A stretch of 64,000 nucleotides of DNA, from positions 1,426,001-1,490,000 of the forward strand of contig NZ_AP025145.1 in the NCBI RefSeq assembly GCF_019977755.1, in the 5' to 3' direction. A program made the position numbers and the translations under genes. How positions within the stretch are numbered: position 1 is the stretch's first letter; the number at the start of each line of letters is the position of its first letter. Shown here piece by piece: positions 18,532 through 26,410 of this stretch. Under the pieces are notes generated by a model. That model did no database searches. It saw nothing but the letters and a program-made list of their open reading frames with translations, and was not told the DNA's origin. The DNA comes from Vibrio penaeicida. Lineage in GTDB: Bacteria > Pseudomonadota > Gammaproteobacteria > Enterobacterales > Vibrionaceae.

Positions 18532-19326
18532 TTACAGCTCCGACACACTATTTCGCACTAAATACGACGGGTTGTAATATTTTTCTTCCAGCTCAAACGG
18601 TGAGATTTCTTTATATTCTATCTGGGTTTTTTGGTTTGGCTGAATCTTATCCAGTAAAGTCATAGCGACAACAGCTCTCCCCCCATTACGTTCACCTTTA
18701 GTAAACCAAGCTTCTTTGGCGATCTTTCCAGACTTCAAAATCAAATTGGCTTTAATTGGAAAGTCTGTTTCGGGTGCAAGCCAAAGTTCTATGGTGTGGT
18801 AGCTTGCTCCTTTTGTTTTTGCGGTCAAAAGCAGTTTATTGCCTTCTATTTCACTACCATCGGGTTTGGTCACACTTTCGATTTGCTCAAACACCCCTTC
18901 GTAGTCGTCACTCCATGTCAGGGTTGATATATCACCGACAGACGCTTCTCCCAGTAGTTTTTGCATAGGTGTAATTCGAATAGGGCGGCGACTCTTTGGC
19001 ATCACCAGCCAATAGTTATCTTCCAGCATTAACATTTTTTGTCCTGCCTCTACCTTAGATTTAAAAATCACGAGAGACTGCCTTTGAGGGCGTGTGTAGA
19101 CGTGGTATTGGTGCGTTTTTTCTCTTTCATTGTTTTTGAAAAGATGTACAACAGACACGACTTTAGAGGACTCGTCTTCCATGCGATATTCATCCGCCTT
19201 TTTGAGTATTGCATTTACGTCAAGCGTTGCGACATCGACAGTTGCGTGTACTTGGCCAATCGTCAGTACCAACCCAGCCCCGCTCATCATGACAAGTAAT
19301 ACGATTCTGGAAATAAACTTAAACAT
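18532..19326 (-). CDS. LolA-like outer-membrane lipoprotein-sorting protein
   Basis: A 264-residue periplasmic protein of the LolA/LolB-fold group. The ATG at 19326 lies inside the end of the permease gene (8-base overlap) and opens a signal peptide ending near VHA-T. The body shows the pattern of this group: MEDESSKVVSVVHLF, SLVIFKSKVEAGQKMLMLEDNYW, VMPKSRRPIRITPMQKLLGEASVGD, then LLLTAKTKGASYHTIELWLAPETDFPIKANL. Such proteins form a hydrophobic half-barrel that carries a lipid or lipoprotein across the periplasm. Being encoded directly after a LolCDE-like ABC pair, it is likely the chaperone that receives the cargo (inference). It is longer than housekeeping LolA. Confidence 0.87.
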   Translation of the reverse strand: MFKFISRIVLLVMMSGAGLVLTIGQVHATVDVATLDVNAILKKADEYRMEDESSKVVSVVHLFKNNEREKTHQYHVYTRPQRQSLVIFKSKVEAGQKMLMLEDNYWLVMPKSRRPIRITPMQKLLGEASVGDISTLTWSDDYEGVFEQIESVTKPDGSEIEGNKLLLTAKTKGASYHTIELWLAPETDFPIKANLILKSGKIAKEAWFTKGERNGGRAVVAMTLLDKIQPNQKTQIEYKEISPFELEEKYYNPSYLVRNSVSEL

Positions 19327-20602
19327 ACGCCAAAGCCTCTGTAATAGGTTTGTTTGCGCCCTTACGAGCAGAAAGATAAGCAGCAATGATGCAAATGATC
19401 ATGACGCCAAGAGTCGAATACGCAGCTAGTTCTGGGGAGAAATTGATTTGCAGCGGATAACCTTCACTGTGACCCGGAGGTGGTGGCATATCGATATCGA
19501 CAACTAGCAGCAATAACCAAACACCAATACTGCCAATCACTCCTAAAATGCTTCCAAAGAGCGCCAGCAGCCCAGCTTCTTTTATGAAGCCAGAGATAAT
19601 TTCGCTAGAATACGTCCCAAGAGCGGATAACGTGCCGATTTCACGTGTTCTTTCAGTCACCGACATTGTCATGGTGTTGAACAGAGACACGAAGACAACT
19701 AAACCCATCACCAATCCCATGATGCCAAATATGCGGTCGTACAAGTCTTTGACTTTCTTGTAGAAGAAAGCGCGTTCTTGCCAAGGAGTCAATTGGTAGG
19801 CTTGCTCGGAAGACGTGTTATCTATCAAGGATTGCACCTGTGCTTGCACCGATGAGGTTTGCTCTGTTTCAAAAAGAAAAACCGATAAAGTGCTTATCTT
19901 TTCAGACACCAAAAGCTCTTGAGCAGAATTGATATGAAGATATAGCTGGCGCTTGTCTAATTCTGGTATACCTGTTGAATAGATACCGCGAACCATAAAA
20001 TCCAGAGCATTAAGCGCGCCATCACTTGTGGTAGCAAGAAGAGTCACCCAGTCGCCAACTTCTACTTTGAGGTTTCGAGCCAATTCATAGGCCAGCATTA
20101 TTTGAGGCTCTTCAGGGTTATATCGACTCGAACGAGGGCTAGACAGTGTTCTCCCCTGTCGAACATCGAGAAAAGGCCCTTTTAGGTCGAATTCTTTCTC
20201 ATTAACGCCATTACCAACAAAGATGGTTGACTTGTTTCCATTGGAAATCAAACCCGTAAAGTAAATTCGGGGTTGCACCGATCGCACCTCATCCAAGGAC
20301 ATTATCTTTCCAACAAGTGCCTGAGTATTGGATAGCCCATTGGAGAGCGGCATTTCTTCATCTTCTTCAAAAAAACCTGGCTGGCTGAGTGTTAAATGCC
20401 CAGTGTCCCTAGCGGTAGACTCTTTGAGTGACTGATAAGTAAAAAGACCGAACCCACCTGCGCTCACCATAGCGAAAACCGCGATAGCCACAATAAAAAC
20501 GGACAGTGCACTTCGGCGACCATTTCGACGAAGGTTTAAAACCGCATGGCGGAGCCCTTCGAATACACTCCATGCTGAAAGGGATGTGGTTAGCTTACCC
20601 AT
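19319..20602 (-). CDS. FtsX/LolC-type ABC transporter permease
   Basis: A 427-residue type VII ABC permease: one N-terminal membrane segment (about 32-57, after GRRSALSVFIVAIAVF), a large periplasmic domain (58-285), and three C-terminal segments (about 290-320, 340-370, 395-415), with NTMTMSVTERTREIGTLSALGTY, the conserved cytoplasmic coupling region of FtsX-domain proteins. Such permeases extract lipoproteins or drive periplasmic work rather than substrate passage. It overlaps the ATPase gene by 13 bases and the LolA-like gene by 8. No membrane-fusion protein is nearby, which favours a LolCDE-like over a MacAB-like role. Only one permease gene is present, so a homodimer is expected. Confidence 0.92.
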   Translation of the reverse strand: MGKLTTSLSAWSVFEGLRHAVLNLRRNGRRSALSVFIVAIAVFAMVSAGGFGLFTYQSLKESTARDTGHLTLSQPGFFEEDEEMPLSNGLSNTQALVGKIMSLDEVRSVQPRIYFTGLISNGNKSTIFVGNGVNEKEFDLKGPFLDVRQGRTLSSPRSSRYNPEEPQIMLAYELARNLKVEVGDWVTLLATTSDGALNALDFMVRGIYSTGIPELDKRQLYLHINSAQELLVSEKISTLSVFLFETEQTSSVQAQVQSLIDNTSSEQAYQLTPWQERAFFYKKVKDLYDRIFGIMGLVMGLVVFVSLFNTMTMSVTERTREIGTLSALGTYSSEIISGFIKEAGLLALFGSILGVIGSIGVWLLLLVVDIDMPPPPGHSEGYPLQINFSPELAAYSTLGVMIICIIAAYLSARKGANKPITEALAYV

Positions 20603-21273
20603 TTGAGCGCCTCCTCTTGGATATGCCCATCAAAGAGAGCAATCGTTCTGTCACAACGATCCGCCATTCTTTGATCGTGCGTCGCGATAACAAAAGTGGT
20701 GCCAAACTCTTGACCTAAAGATTTCATGATATCAATCACCAACGTTGCGCTTTCGCTGTCTAAGCTGGCTGTCGGTTCGTCCGCAATAACGAGCTTGGGT
20801 TTGTTCACTAACGCGCGGGCGATAGCGACACGCTGTTGTTGTCCGCCCGACAAATGATCGGGTCTATGATGAATAAACTCTGCCAACCCAACTTTTTCTA
20901 ATATGCCTTCCGCAAGTTCATGTTGTTCGCGTTTGGAATACCCCACCAGCCTTAGTGGGTACATGACGTTTTCTAGTGCGGTCATCACTGGCACCAAATT
21001 AAAGCGCTGAAATATAAACCCCATTTCAAAGCGGCGAATACGCGCCGCTTCTTGAGGCTCTTTTGGCATCGGTTCACCGCCAAACTCGATTTCGCCGGAG
21101 TAATCGGTATCAAGCAAACCTAAAATATTGAGCAGTGTGCTTTTACCAGAACCAGAAGGACCACAAAGCGCGAGCATTTCACCTTTGCGAATGTTACCCG
21201 TCGCGCCTTTCAACGCTGGAACATCGATCATTCCAAGTTGGTAGTTCTTCTTTATATGATGGAAACTAATCAT
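20590..21273 (-). CDS. LolD/MacB-type ABC transporter ATPase
   Basis: A 227-residue ABC ATPase. Walker A GPSGSGKST (38-46), Q-loop GFIFQRFNLVPVMTALEN, signature LSGGQ (141-145), Walker B LVIADEP (161-167), D-loop TASLD and switch His in IATHDQRM are all intact. The family powers LolCDE, MacB and FtsE-type machines at the cytoplasmic face of the inner membrane. Its stop overlaps the permease ATG by 13 bases and it follows a periplasmic protein gene by nine bases, placing it second in the seven-gene operon. Confidence 0.94.
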   Translation of the reverse strand: MISFHHIKKNYQLGMIDVPALKGATGNIRKGEMLALCGPSGSGKSTLLNILGLLDTDYSGEIEFGGEPMPKEPQEAARIRRFEMGFIFQRFNLVPVMTALENVMYPLRLVGYSKREQHELAEGILEKVGLAEFIHHRPDHLSGGQQQRVAIARALVNKPKLVIADEPTASLDSESATLVIDIMKSLGQEFGTTFVIATHDQRMADRCDRTIALFDGHIQEEALKWVS

Positions 21274-21282
21274 ATTTCCCCC

Positions 21283-21927
21283 TTACACCTTCTCTAACAG
21301 AGATTGGGCTTTTTGGGTTTCGGGGTGAGAAGCATTTTTCTCTTTCATCAGCGCCAACCATGCATTGGCGCGGTCGATATCTTCAGCGCGAATGGCGGTC
21401 TCAATGGCAAAGGTGTAGATCCAAGACGTGGCTTCAAAAGGGGCTTGCTGAAATTGCGATTCACCAAGTAAGTCAATAAACAAATCGTAGCCACGATCGA
21501 AGTGATTAAACATATCAGGGAGTTGGCTATAGGTTGCAGCAGACAATGCTCGTGCCAAATACGTGTCTGGCAGACCTTGTATAACCGGCTGTGATTCTAA
21601 CGGGATAGATTGCGAAGCGATTAAACTTAATCCTTTATCTATCGTAACTAGGCCTTGCTCCACATATTTCATTTTGTTCCAAGGCATCCAGGCATCGCGT
21701 CCTTGCAAGGTTTGTGTACTGCCTAGGTAAACAAGGCTTAGAGGTTTGGCACCTTCGTTTTGGATCAATTGGTTTAACTGTTTATAAACCAGTTCGACTT
21801 TGTCCGTATCGCCTTGCGCGGCTTGATTATATTCATTAATTAACTCGTTGGATGGGTTAGCGACAACTTGCGACATTCCAGCAAAAAGAAGTGACGAAAT
21901 AACGAGTGCATTTTTTAAGACTTTCAT
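21283..21927 (-). CDS. Periplasmic helical protein heading the Lol-like operon
   Basis: A 214-residue exported protein. The ATG at 21927 opens a clear signal peptide (MKVLKNALVISSLLFAGMSQVVA); the frame extends to 21972 but without an export signal. The mature part is helical and TPR-like in texture (NELINEYNQAAQGDTDKVEL, TYLARALSAATYSQLPDMFNHF, EDIDRANAWLALMKEKNASHP). No family name recognised. As the first gene, nine bases before the ATPase, it is presumably part of the same system, perhaps an accessory subunit holding cargo or contacting the permease periplasmic domain (inference). Confidence 0.75.
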   Translation of the reverse strand: MKVLKNALVISSLLFAGMSQVVANPSNELINEYNQAAQGDTDKVELVYKQLNQLIQNEGAKPLSLVYLGSTQTLQGRDAWMPWNKMKYVEQGLVTIDKGLSLIASQSIPLESQPVIQGLPDTYLARALSAATYSQLPDMFNHFDRGYDLFIDLLGESQFQQAPFEATSWIYTFAIETAIRAEDIDRANAWLALMKEKNASHPETQKAQSLLEKV

Positions 21928-21974
21928 AACCGATATCCATTCTGTAGTTGGTAAAGCTACTCTATTGCTCATGG

Positions 21975-22005
21975 ACGCTCGGTTCTGTTGAATGCGACAA
22001 ACGGT
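21975..22005 (-). promoter_or_regulatory. LytTR/AlgR-type box upstream of the Lol-like operon
   Basis: On the minus strand 22005-21996 reads ACCGTTTGTC, one mismatch from the AlgR box ACCGTTCGTC and a full match to the general LytTR pattern. A second, weaker copy (ACCGAGCGT, 21983-21975) lies 22 bases closer to the operon in the same orientation, which is the two-turn spacing usual for LytTR dimers. The main box is about 70 bases before the first ATG. It suggests control by the operon's own regulator. Confidence 0.5.
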
Positions 22006-22179
22006 CGATATGAGGAGTGAATGGTTTTTCTGCCTATACTCAATATTTGTGTAAATTTTAGAAATCTAGGCATTTTTTTTGCTTAACGTTAACCGGACAC
22101 ACTATTTATTTGCCGCTTGTGAAAGAAAATGGGCAAAAAACGGTTCTATATGCCTGTTAAAAGGTCATGGATGTAAATT

Positions 22180-22905
22180 ATGAAAAATATTGTCGCACTC
22201 TCATTAGCATTGGTATCTGGTTCAGCATTAGCAATGGAACCAGTTGAGGAATATGGAATTATTGGCGCAAGCGGAACGTTTGGGCAGTCGATCTATTCAA
22301 CAGAAGATTCAGCGCAGTTTGGTGTAACACCCAATCTGTTTTATTACGGTAATCGCGGATTTATTGATGGCAGCCTGGCAAATTATAACCTCTTGCCGTA
22401 CGTAGGCATTTCAGGAAATTGGCGATTCGCGCAAGTATCCAACACATTCGACACAATTCCGAATGGAATCGATGAACGAGATGGCAACTTGGAACTGGGT
22501 ATTACACTTGGAACTCCGGGTGCCCGGATCACCTACTTGCAAGACGTGATGTCTGTGCACGGAGGAAAAGAGATTCAGGTTCACCTTGGTAAAACATTCG
22601 ATACCCCGATGCGTCGCTTCACGTTAACACCTTATGTAGAACTGGACTGGAGAGACAGAAAATTGTCTCAGCACCTATATGGTGTAAGCGCTTCAGAATC
22701 AAGTGCTTCCGGATTGATGAAGTACGACGCTTCAAGCAGCTATGTGTATCAGGCTGGTGTAATTGGCTTGTACGATTTTTCTAAAAAGCTAGTGATCATC
22801 AGTAAAGCTCGGATGGAAAGCCACGATGATGATAGCCCAATTGTTCAACGTAGCTTCGGTTGGTCTTTTGAACTGGGTCTGACGTACAAGTTTGCTGGGA
22901 AATAA
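22180..22905 (+). CDS. MipA/OmpV family outer-membrane protein
   Basis: A 241-residue outer-membrane barrel. Signal peptide MKNIVALSLALVSGSALA; then a MipA/OmpV-type series of strands (TPNLFYYGNRGFIDGSLANY, LPYVGISGNWRFAQ, RRFTLTPYVELDWRD, YVYQAGVIGLYDF) ending GLTYKF, close to a terminal-aromatic insertion signal. The family includes Vibrio OmpV and E. coli MipA, a scaffold between murein polymerase and hydrolase. It is divergent from the Lol-like operon and shares its regulatory region, so the LytTR box at 21996-22005 could control both (inference). A weak hairpin follows the stop. Confidence 0.88.
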   Translation: MKNIVALSLALVSGSALAMEPVEEYGIIGASGTFGQSIYSTEDSAQFGVTPNLFYYGNRGFIDGSLANYNLLPYVGISGNWRFAQVSNTFDTIPNGIDERDGNLELGITLGTPGARITYLQDVMSVHGGKEIQVHLGKTFDTPMRRFTLTPYVELDWRDRKLSQHLYGVSASESSASGLMKYDASSSYVYQAGVIGLYDFSKKLVIISKARMESHDDDSPIVQRSFGWSFELGLTYKFAGK

Positions 22906-22913
22906 TGGCGAAT

Positions 22914-22934
22914 TTAACTATTAATGTTAGTTAA
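22914..22934 (+). terminator. Weak AT-rich hairpin after the OmpV/MipA gene
   Basis: Arms TTAACTA (22914-22920) and TAGTTAA (22928-22934), followed by TTTCACC. The stem is AT-only apart from two pairs, so terminator strength is doubtful. Confidence 0.4.
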
Positions 22935-23039
22935 TTTCACCTGACTGATCATAGCAGTCTATATAAATCAATAAGTTAAAAATGGCACGCATATTGAAAT
23001 AGTTATATTCAATTTTGTGTGCTTTTTAATTTGATTTGA

Positions 23040-23780
23040 ATGGATTTGATTATGTCTTCAGTGTCTAAAAGGTTCTCTCTAAGCAAAGTACTTTCCTCTA
23101 CTAATGTGTTCTCTCCTGTAAAAGGGGTAAATGCGCTACTGTTCACCATCGCTATCATTTCACTGATTGTCGCCGACTCTGCGCTGGCAGATGAAGAACG
23201 CGCCTTTCCAGTCGACGATTTTCACTCCCTTTCTGTTGCTAAAGATGTCAGCGTATCTGTGATTTGTGGCTCCGCTCCAATGGTTATTGCCAAAGGTCAT
23301 AAAGATGTACTCGATGATCTGGATATTGACCAATCTAACGGAACACTGTCTATTTCTAATGATGGTGAAGATCCCGGTATATTTTCGAGTAAACACCTTG
23401 ATATCAGTGTTATCACCAACAAACCAATTGATGATATTCAGGCGATCATGGGTAGCCAACTTCAAGCTCATCCCTGCGCAATCTCAGATAAAAACCTACA
23501 TGTCGTCGCCAGCATGGGTGCAGATGTAAAAATAGAGGGCAAAGTCCAATATTTAAATGCAGAATTTTCAATGGGTGCGAATTTTAATGAAAAGGAATCG
23601 GATCTCCAAATAGAGCGAGCGAATGTGGATGCCGCAATGGGTGTAAACGCATTTCTCTGTGGGGCTAAGTATGTATCCGGAGAACAAGCAGCAGGTACGC
23701 TACTGAACATAGGGCAAGATACACAACAAAATATATCAACCGCGATGGGGGCAGCGGTTTCTAAGTCAGGTTGCAGCTAA
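23040..23780 (+). CDS. DUF2807 (GIN-domain) envelope protein
   Basis: A 246-residue exported protein. A long N-terminal region (about 30 residues) precedes the hydrophobic signal GVNALLFTIAIISLIVADSALA; the mature part has the DUF2807 beta-helix pattern: FHSLSVAKDVSVSVICG, DDLDIDQSNGTLSISNDG, LDISVITNKPIDDIQAIMGSQL, LHVVASMGADVKIEGKV, LNAEFSMGANF. Three repeats of S/A-M-G (SMGAD, SMGAN, AMGVN, AMGAA) mark successive rungs. The family is surface or periplasmic and often linked to envelope stress or polysaccharide; its biochemical role is not established. An alternative ATG at 23052 lies four codons in. It is followed by a very strong hairpin. Confidence 0.78.
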   Translation: MDLIMSSVSKRFSLSKVLSSTNVFSPVKGVNALLFTIAIISLIVADSALADEERAFPVDDFHSLSVAKDVSVSVICGSAPMVIAKGHKDVLDDLDIDQSNGTLSISNDGEDPGIFSSKHLDISVITNKPIDDIQAIMGSQLQAHPCAISDKNLHVVASMGADVKIEGKVQYLNAEFSMGANFNEKESDLQIERANVDAAMGVNAFLCGAKYVSGEQAAGTLLNIGQDTQQNISTAMGAAVSKSGCS

Positions 23781-24278
23781 TTTATACCCATTAATTAAGT
23801 TTGAATAATCCTAAATATACGTACACAATAGGTTTTACATTAAACCTATTGTGTACTAGAATCGACATGCAGAAAAGAAAAGTTCCGTCCATACGACGAC
23901 AGCAACGCGATGCACATCATGTTTTTTATATCAAATACCTCAAAACACGTAAATTTCTAAAAAAACTGTAACGAATTCCGCCAATGTTTAGCCCTACCGC
24001 AAACAGGAGTGAGTTAAGTTCCGTTCAAACAATAAACACTTTTTTTCTTTTTATATTTCTTCCTAAAACCACCATATCCTATTGTTAATTAAGAATTTAT
24101 ATTTATCCCAAAATCTAAATTTTGACGCTCTTCAAAACGATTTCCGCTAAAAATTCGCGACAATAAATTTCTCATTAAGCTTATTCACGTACTCAATCGA
24201 ACCAAGATTTCGGTGTGCGAGTATCCAGCGGCCTATCAGTGCTGGCACACCAAAAAGCTATGTATTTTAGGAGTTAAC
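23781..24278. other. 498-base region before the porin gene
   Basis: It contains the 15-bp-arm hairpin at 23821-23856 and then an AT-rich stretch with a T/C-rich tract (24039-24062), consistent with a long 5' leader for the porin mRNA. No coding sequence seen. Confidence 0.55.
23821..23856. repeat. Perfect 15-bp hairpin
   Basis: Arms GTACACAATAGGTTT (23821-23835) and AAACCTATTGTGTAC (23842-23856) with loop TACATT. It lies 40 bases after the DUF2807 stop. No T-run follows on either strand, so it could be a transcript-end stabiliser, an operator or a remnant of a mobile repeat rather than an intrinsic terminator. Confidence 0.75.
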
Positions 24279-25436
24279 ATGAATAAGATTTTTAAACCTA
24301 GCCTTATCGCAATGGCAGTCAGCAGTGTTGCATTTACCGCTTTTCCAACCATCGCCGAAGAAACCGATGCCAAGTACGACGTATACGGCATTATTGCTGT
24401 TCAAGCTCATTATCGTGACTACGAAAATTCCCCGAGCCTAACAGGCTTTCAAACCAATAATGAGAGCCGAATTGGGTTTAGAGGTTCTAAACAATTCCAA
24501 AACCTTGGACCTAAATTTATTTGGCAAATTGAAGGGGGTTATGTCGATCCTTCTTATTCTGATCACACATCAAACGGTGGTTTTGGTGAAAGGGATACCT
24601 TTGTCGGATTCGAAGATTTTGAGTCGTTTGGTCAAGTTCGAATTGGTCGTGTATTAACACCACTTTACGAAGTAGTTGACTGGCCAGGTGCTAACCCAGG
24701 TTTGGGTGATGTTTGGGATTGGGGTGGCTTGATAGGCGGTGCAAAATTCCAAGACCGCTCATCGAATACCGTTCGTTGGGATTCACCAGAATGGGGAGGA
24801 ATGACATTTGATGTGGCGTACGGCAGAACTAAAGCCGCCGCAACTGGAAGCGATGAAGGTTGGTGGCAAGGTGCAGCAGCGCATTACAAAGTCGGACCTT
24901 TCCAATTTGATGCTGCATATGAAGTAAACCGAAACACAGCGGAAAGCTTCCAAGATGGTACGTTAGACACTAGCGCACACGATCCGAGTACCAAACAAAC
25001 CTTCAACCGTGTTTGGGACAACAATACTTATTTAGTCGGCGTACAAGGCTGGTTTGAAAACGGTATTTCCTTCTTTGCACAATATCGAATCCAAGATGCT
25101 GAAGTCACCGAAGGCATTGATTCTGGCCGTGAAGAGAAACAAAACGCAATGACATCGGGGCTCATGTACAACACGGGTGACTGGCAGTTTAAAGTCGGCT
25201 ACACCAAAAACTTCGAACTTGAAGTCAATGGTGAAAAAGTGGAAGACAGCTCAGACGACGTTATCTCTGCTCAAGCAATGTACTTTGTAGACCCATCTGC
25301 AGTGCTTTACGTACGTGCTCGCGACGTCACAATGGGCGGTAATACTGTCGATTCTGGCAATACAGGTATGACATACGATCGCTGGAAGTCCGATTCTTTC
25401 AACGAGGTTTCCATTGGTGTTGAATACTACTTTTAA
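24279..25436 (+). CDS. General porin (OmpU/Gram-negative porin type)
   Basis: A 385-residue trimeric outer-membrane porin. TTTAGGAG stands before the ATG at 24279, which opens a signal peptide (MNKIFKPSLIAMAVSSVAFT...IAEE); an upstream frame to 24213 has no export signal. The mature protein has KYDVYGIIAVQAHYRDY, ESRIGFRGSKQF, the RDTFVGFEDFESFGQVRIGR segment that forms the first hairpins and constriction region, VRWDSPEWGGMTFDVAYGRT, and a terminal Tyr-Phe. It passes small hydrophilic solutes. The long leader suggests post-transcriptional control; a clear terminator follows. Confidence 0.92.
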   Translation: MNKIFKPSLIAMAVSSVAFTAFPTIAEETDAKYDVYGIIAVQAHYRDYENSPSLTGFQTNNESRIGFRGSKQFQNLGPKFIWQIEGGYVDPSYSDHTSNGGFGERDTFVGFEDFESFGQVRIGRVLTPLYEVVDWPGANPGLGDVWDWGGLIGGAKFQDRSSNTVRWDSPEWGGMTFDVAYGRTKAAATGSDEGWWQGAAAHYKVGPFQFDAAYEVNRNTAESFQDGTLDTSAHDPSTKQTFNRVWDNNTYLVGVQGWFENGISFFAQYRIQDAEVTEGIDSGREEKQNAMTSGLMYNTGDWQFKVGYTKNFELEVNGEKVEDSSDDVISAQAMYFVDPSAVLYVRARDVTMGGNTVDSGNTGMTYDRWKSDSFNEVSIGVEYYF

Positions 25437-25456
25437 CCTATTTAAATCATAATTTC

Positions 25457-25478
25457 AGGGCGAGTTTATACTCGCCCT
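25457..25478 (+). terminator. Intrinsic terminator of the porin gene
   Basis: Arms AGGGCGAGT (25457-25465) and ACTCGCCCT (25470-25478) with a TTAT loop, followed by ACTCCGTTTTTG. Confidence 0.88.
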
Positions 25479-25514
25479 ACTCCGTTTTTGTATATTATTT
25501 TTCCGGTGCTTCTT

Positions 25515-26141
25515 ATGCGAATAACACATACATTCACTTTACTCTTGGCGCTTTTCTCTTTCTCAACAGTCGCCTCTACTCATCGTATAGAAATCAGTAA
25601 GGAGATGACTCCTAGAACCTTAAACGGGCAGAAAGTCGAGAGTAACTGGATAAAGTCAGACTCATCTGTCGAGCTGGATTCTGGTATTAACCAGCTTGTC
25701 GTGACAATTGGGCAAATTATTGTAGAAGATGGGCGACGAACTAAATATTACTCTCAACCCTATATCCTTTTATTCGAAACGAATGATTCACTTTCCCTGA
25801 GCTATAAAACATTCCGCACCATAGAAGATGCTCGTCAATTTGAGAAAAGCCCGCAATTTGAACTTACCGACTCGACGGGTAAGCAAGTCAGCTTTAAATT
25901 AGACTCTGTTCATATAGGTGGGCTTCAAACACGTCAAGACTTCGAATCTTCAATCAAAAAATACAACGAGAATGGGCGAGGAGAAGCTGTGCTTAGCCAC
26001 TCAGAACCTATTTCTTCCTTAAGTTCTTCCATAAGCTCAAAAGATACTCACACTATTTCAAGTGTAAAATCTGGGTTTTTGTCCCTTAATGAAATGGAGC
26101 AGAGACGCTTTATGAGCTGGGCAATGGAAAACCTTAAGTAG
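25515..26141 (+). CDS. YccT/DUF2057 family exported protein
   Basis: A 208-residue periplasmic protein with signal peptide MRITHTFTLLLALFSFSTVAS. The DUF2057 pattern is present: IEISKEMTPRTLNGQKV, SSVELDSGINQLVVTIGQII, QPYILLFETNDSLSLSYKTFRTIEDARQFEKSPQF. E. coli YccT (CsgI) is reported to inhibit curli assembly; the role in vibrios is not known to me. A Ser-rich linker (about 165-185) and a short C-terminal helix follow. The frame begins at a TTG inside the preceding terminator T-run, so the ATG at 25515 is used. Confidence 0.85.
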   Translation: MRITHTFTLLLALFSFSTVASTHRIEISKEMTPRTLNGQKVESNWIKSDSSVELDSGINQLVVTIGQIIVEDGRRTKYYSQPYILLFETNDSLSLSYKTFRTIEDARQFEKSPQFELTDSTGKQVSFKLDSVHIGGLQTRQDFESSIKKYNENGRGEAVLSHSEPISSLSSSISSKDTHTISSVKSGFLSLNEMEQRRFMSWAMENLK

Positions 26142-26410
26142 CGAGCCTAGTAAACAATGTGGGGACCGCAGACCCGCAAAGCTCTAGCTACTCCAAATGG
26201 GGTGTAGCAACTAAAATTACCAATATGCGAAAGCATCATCAGAACATTAAATGTGAAAGAAGACACACCGTATAAATTGATAACTACTTTGATTCTCAAA
26301 ATAGGAAGTCAAAAAGCAATGACATAAACTTGTTTAAAAACAAAGAAATACGTTAGCAATATATTGGCATCACCTTTGCAATCTAAAGCATATAGCGCAA
26401 AGGAAACCAC

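Noticed and set aside
23821..23856. Integron attC site
   Set aside because: The hairpin is fully paired and lacks the bulges and RYYYAAC boxes of attC; no integrase is nearby.
24213..24278. Upstream extension of the porin frame
   Set aside because: It would place a polar Cys- and His-containing segment before the signal peptide; the strong AGGAG is before 24279.
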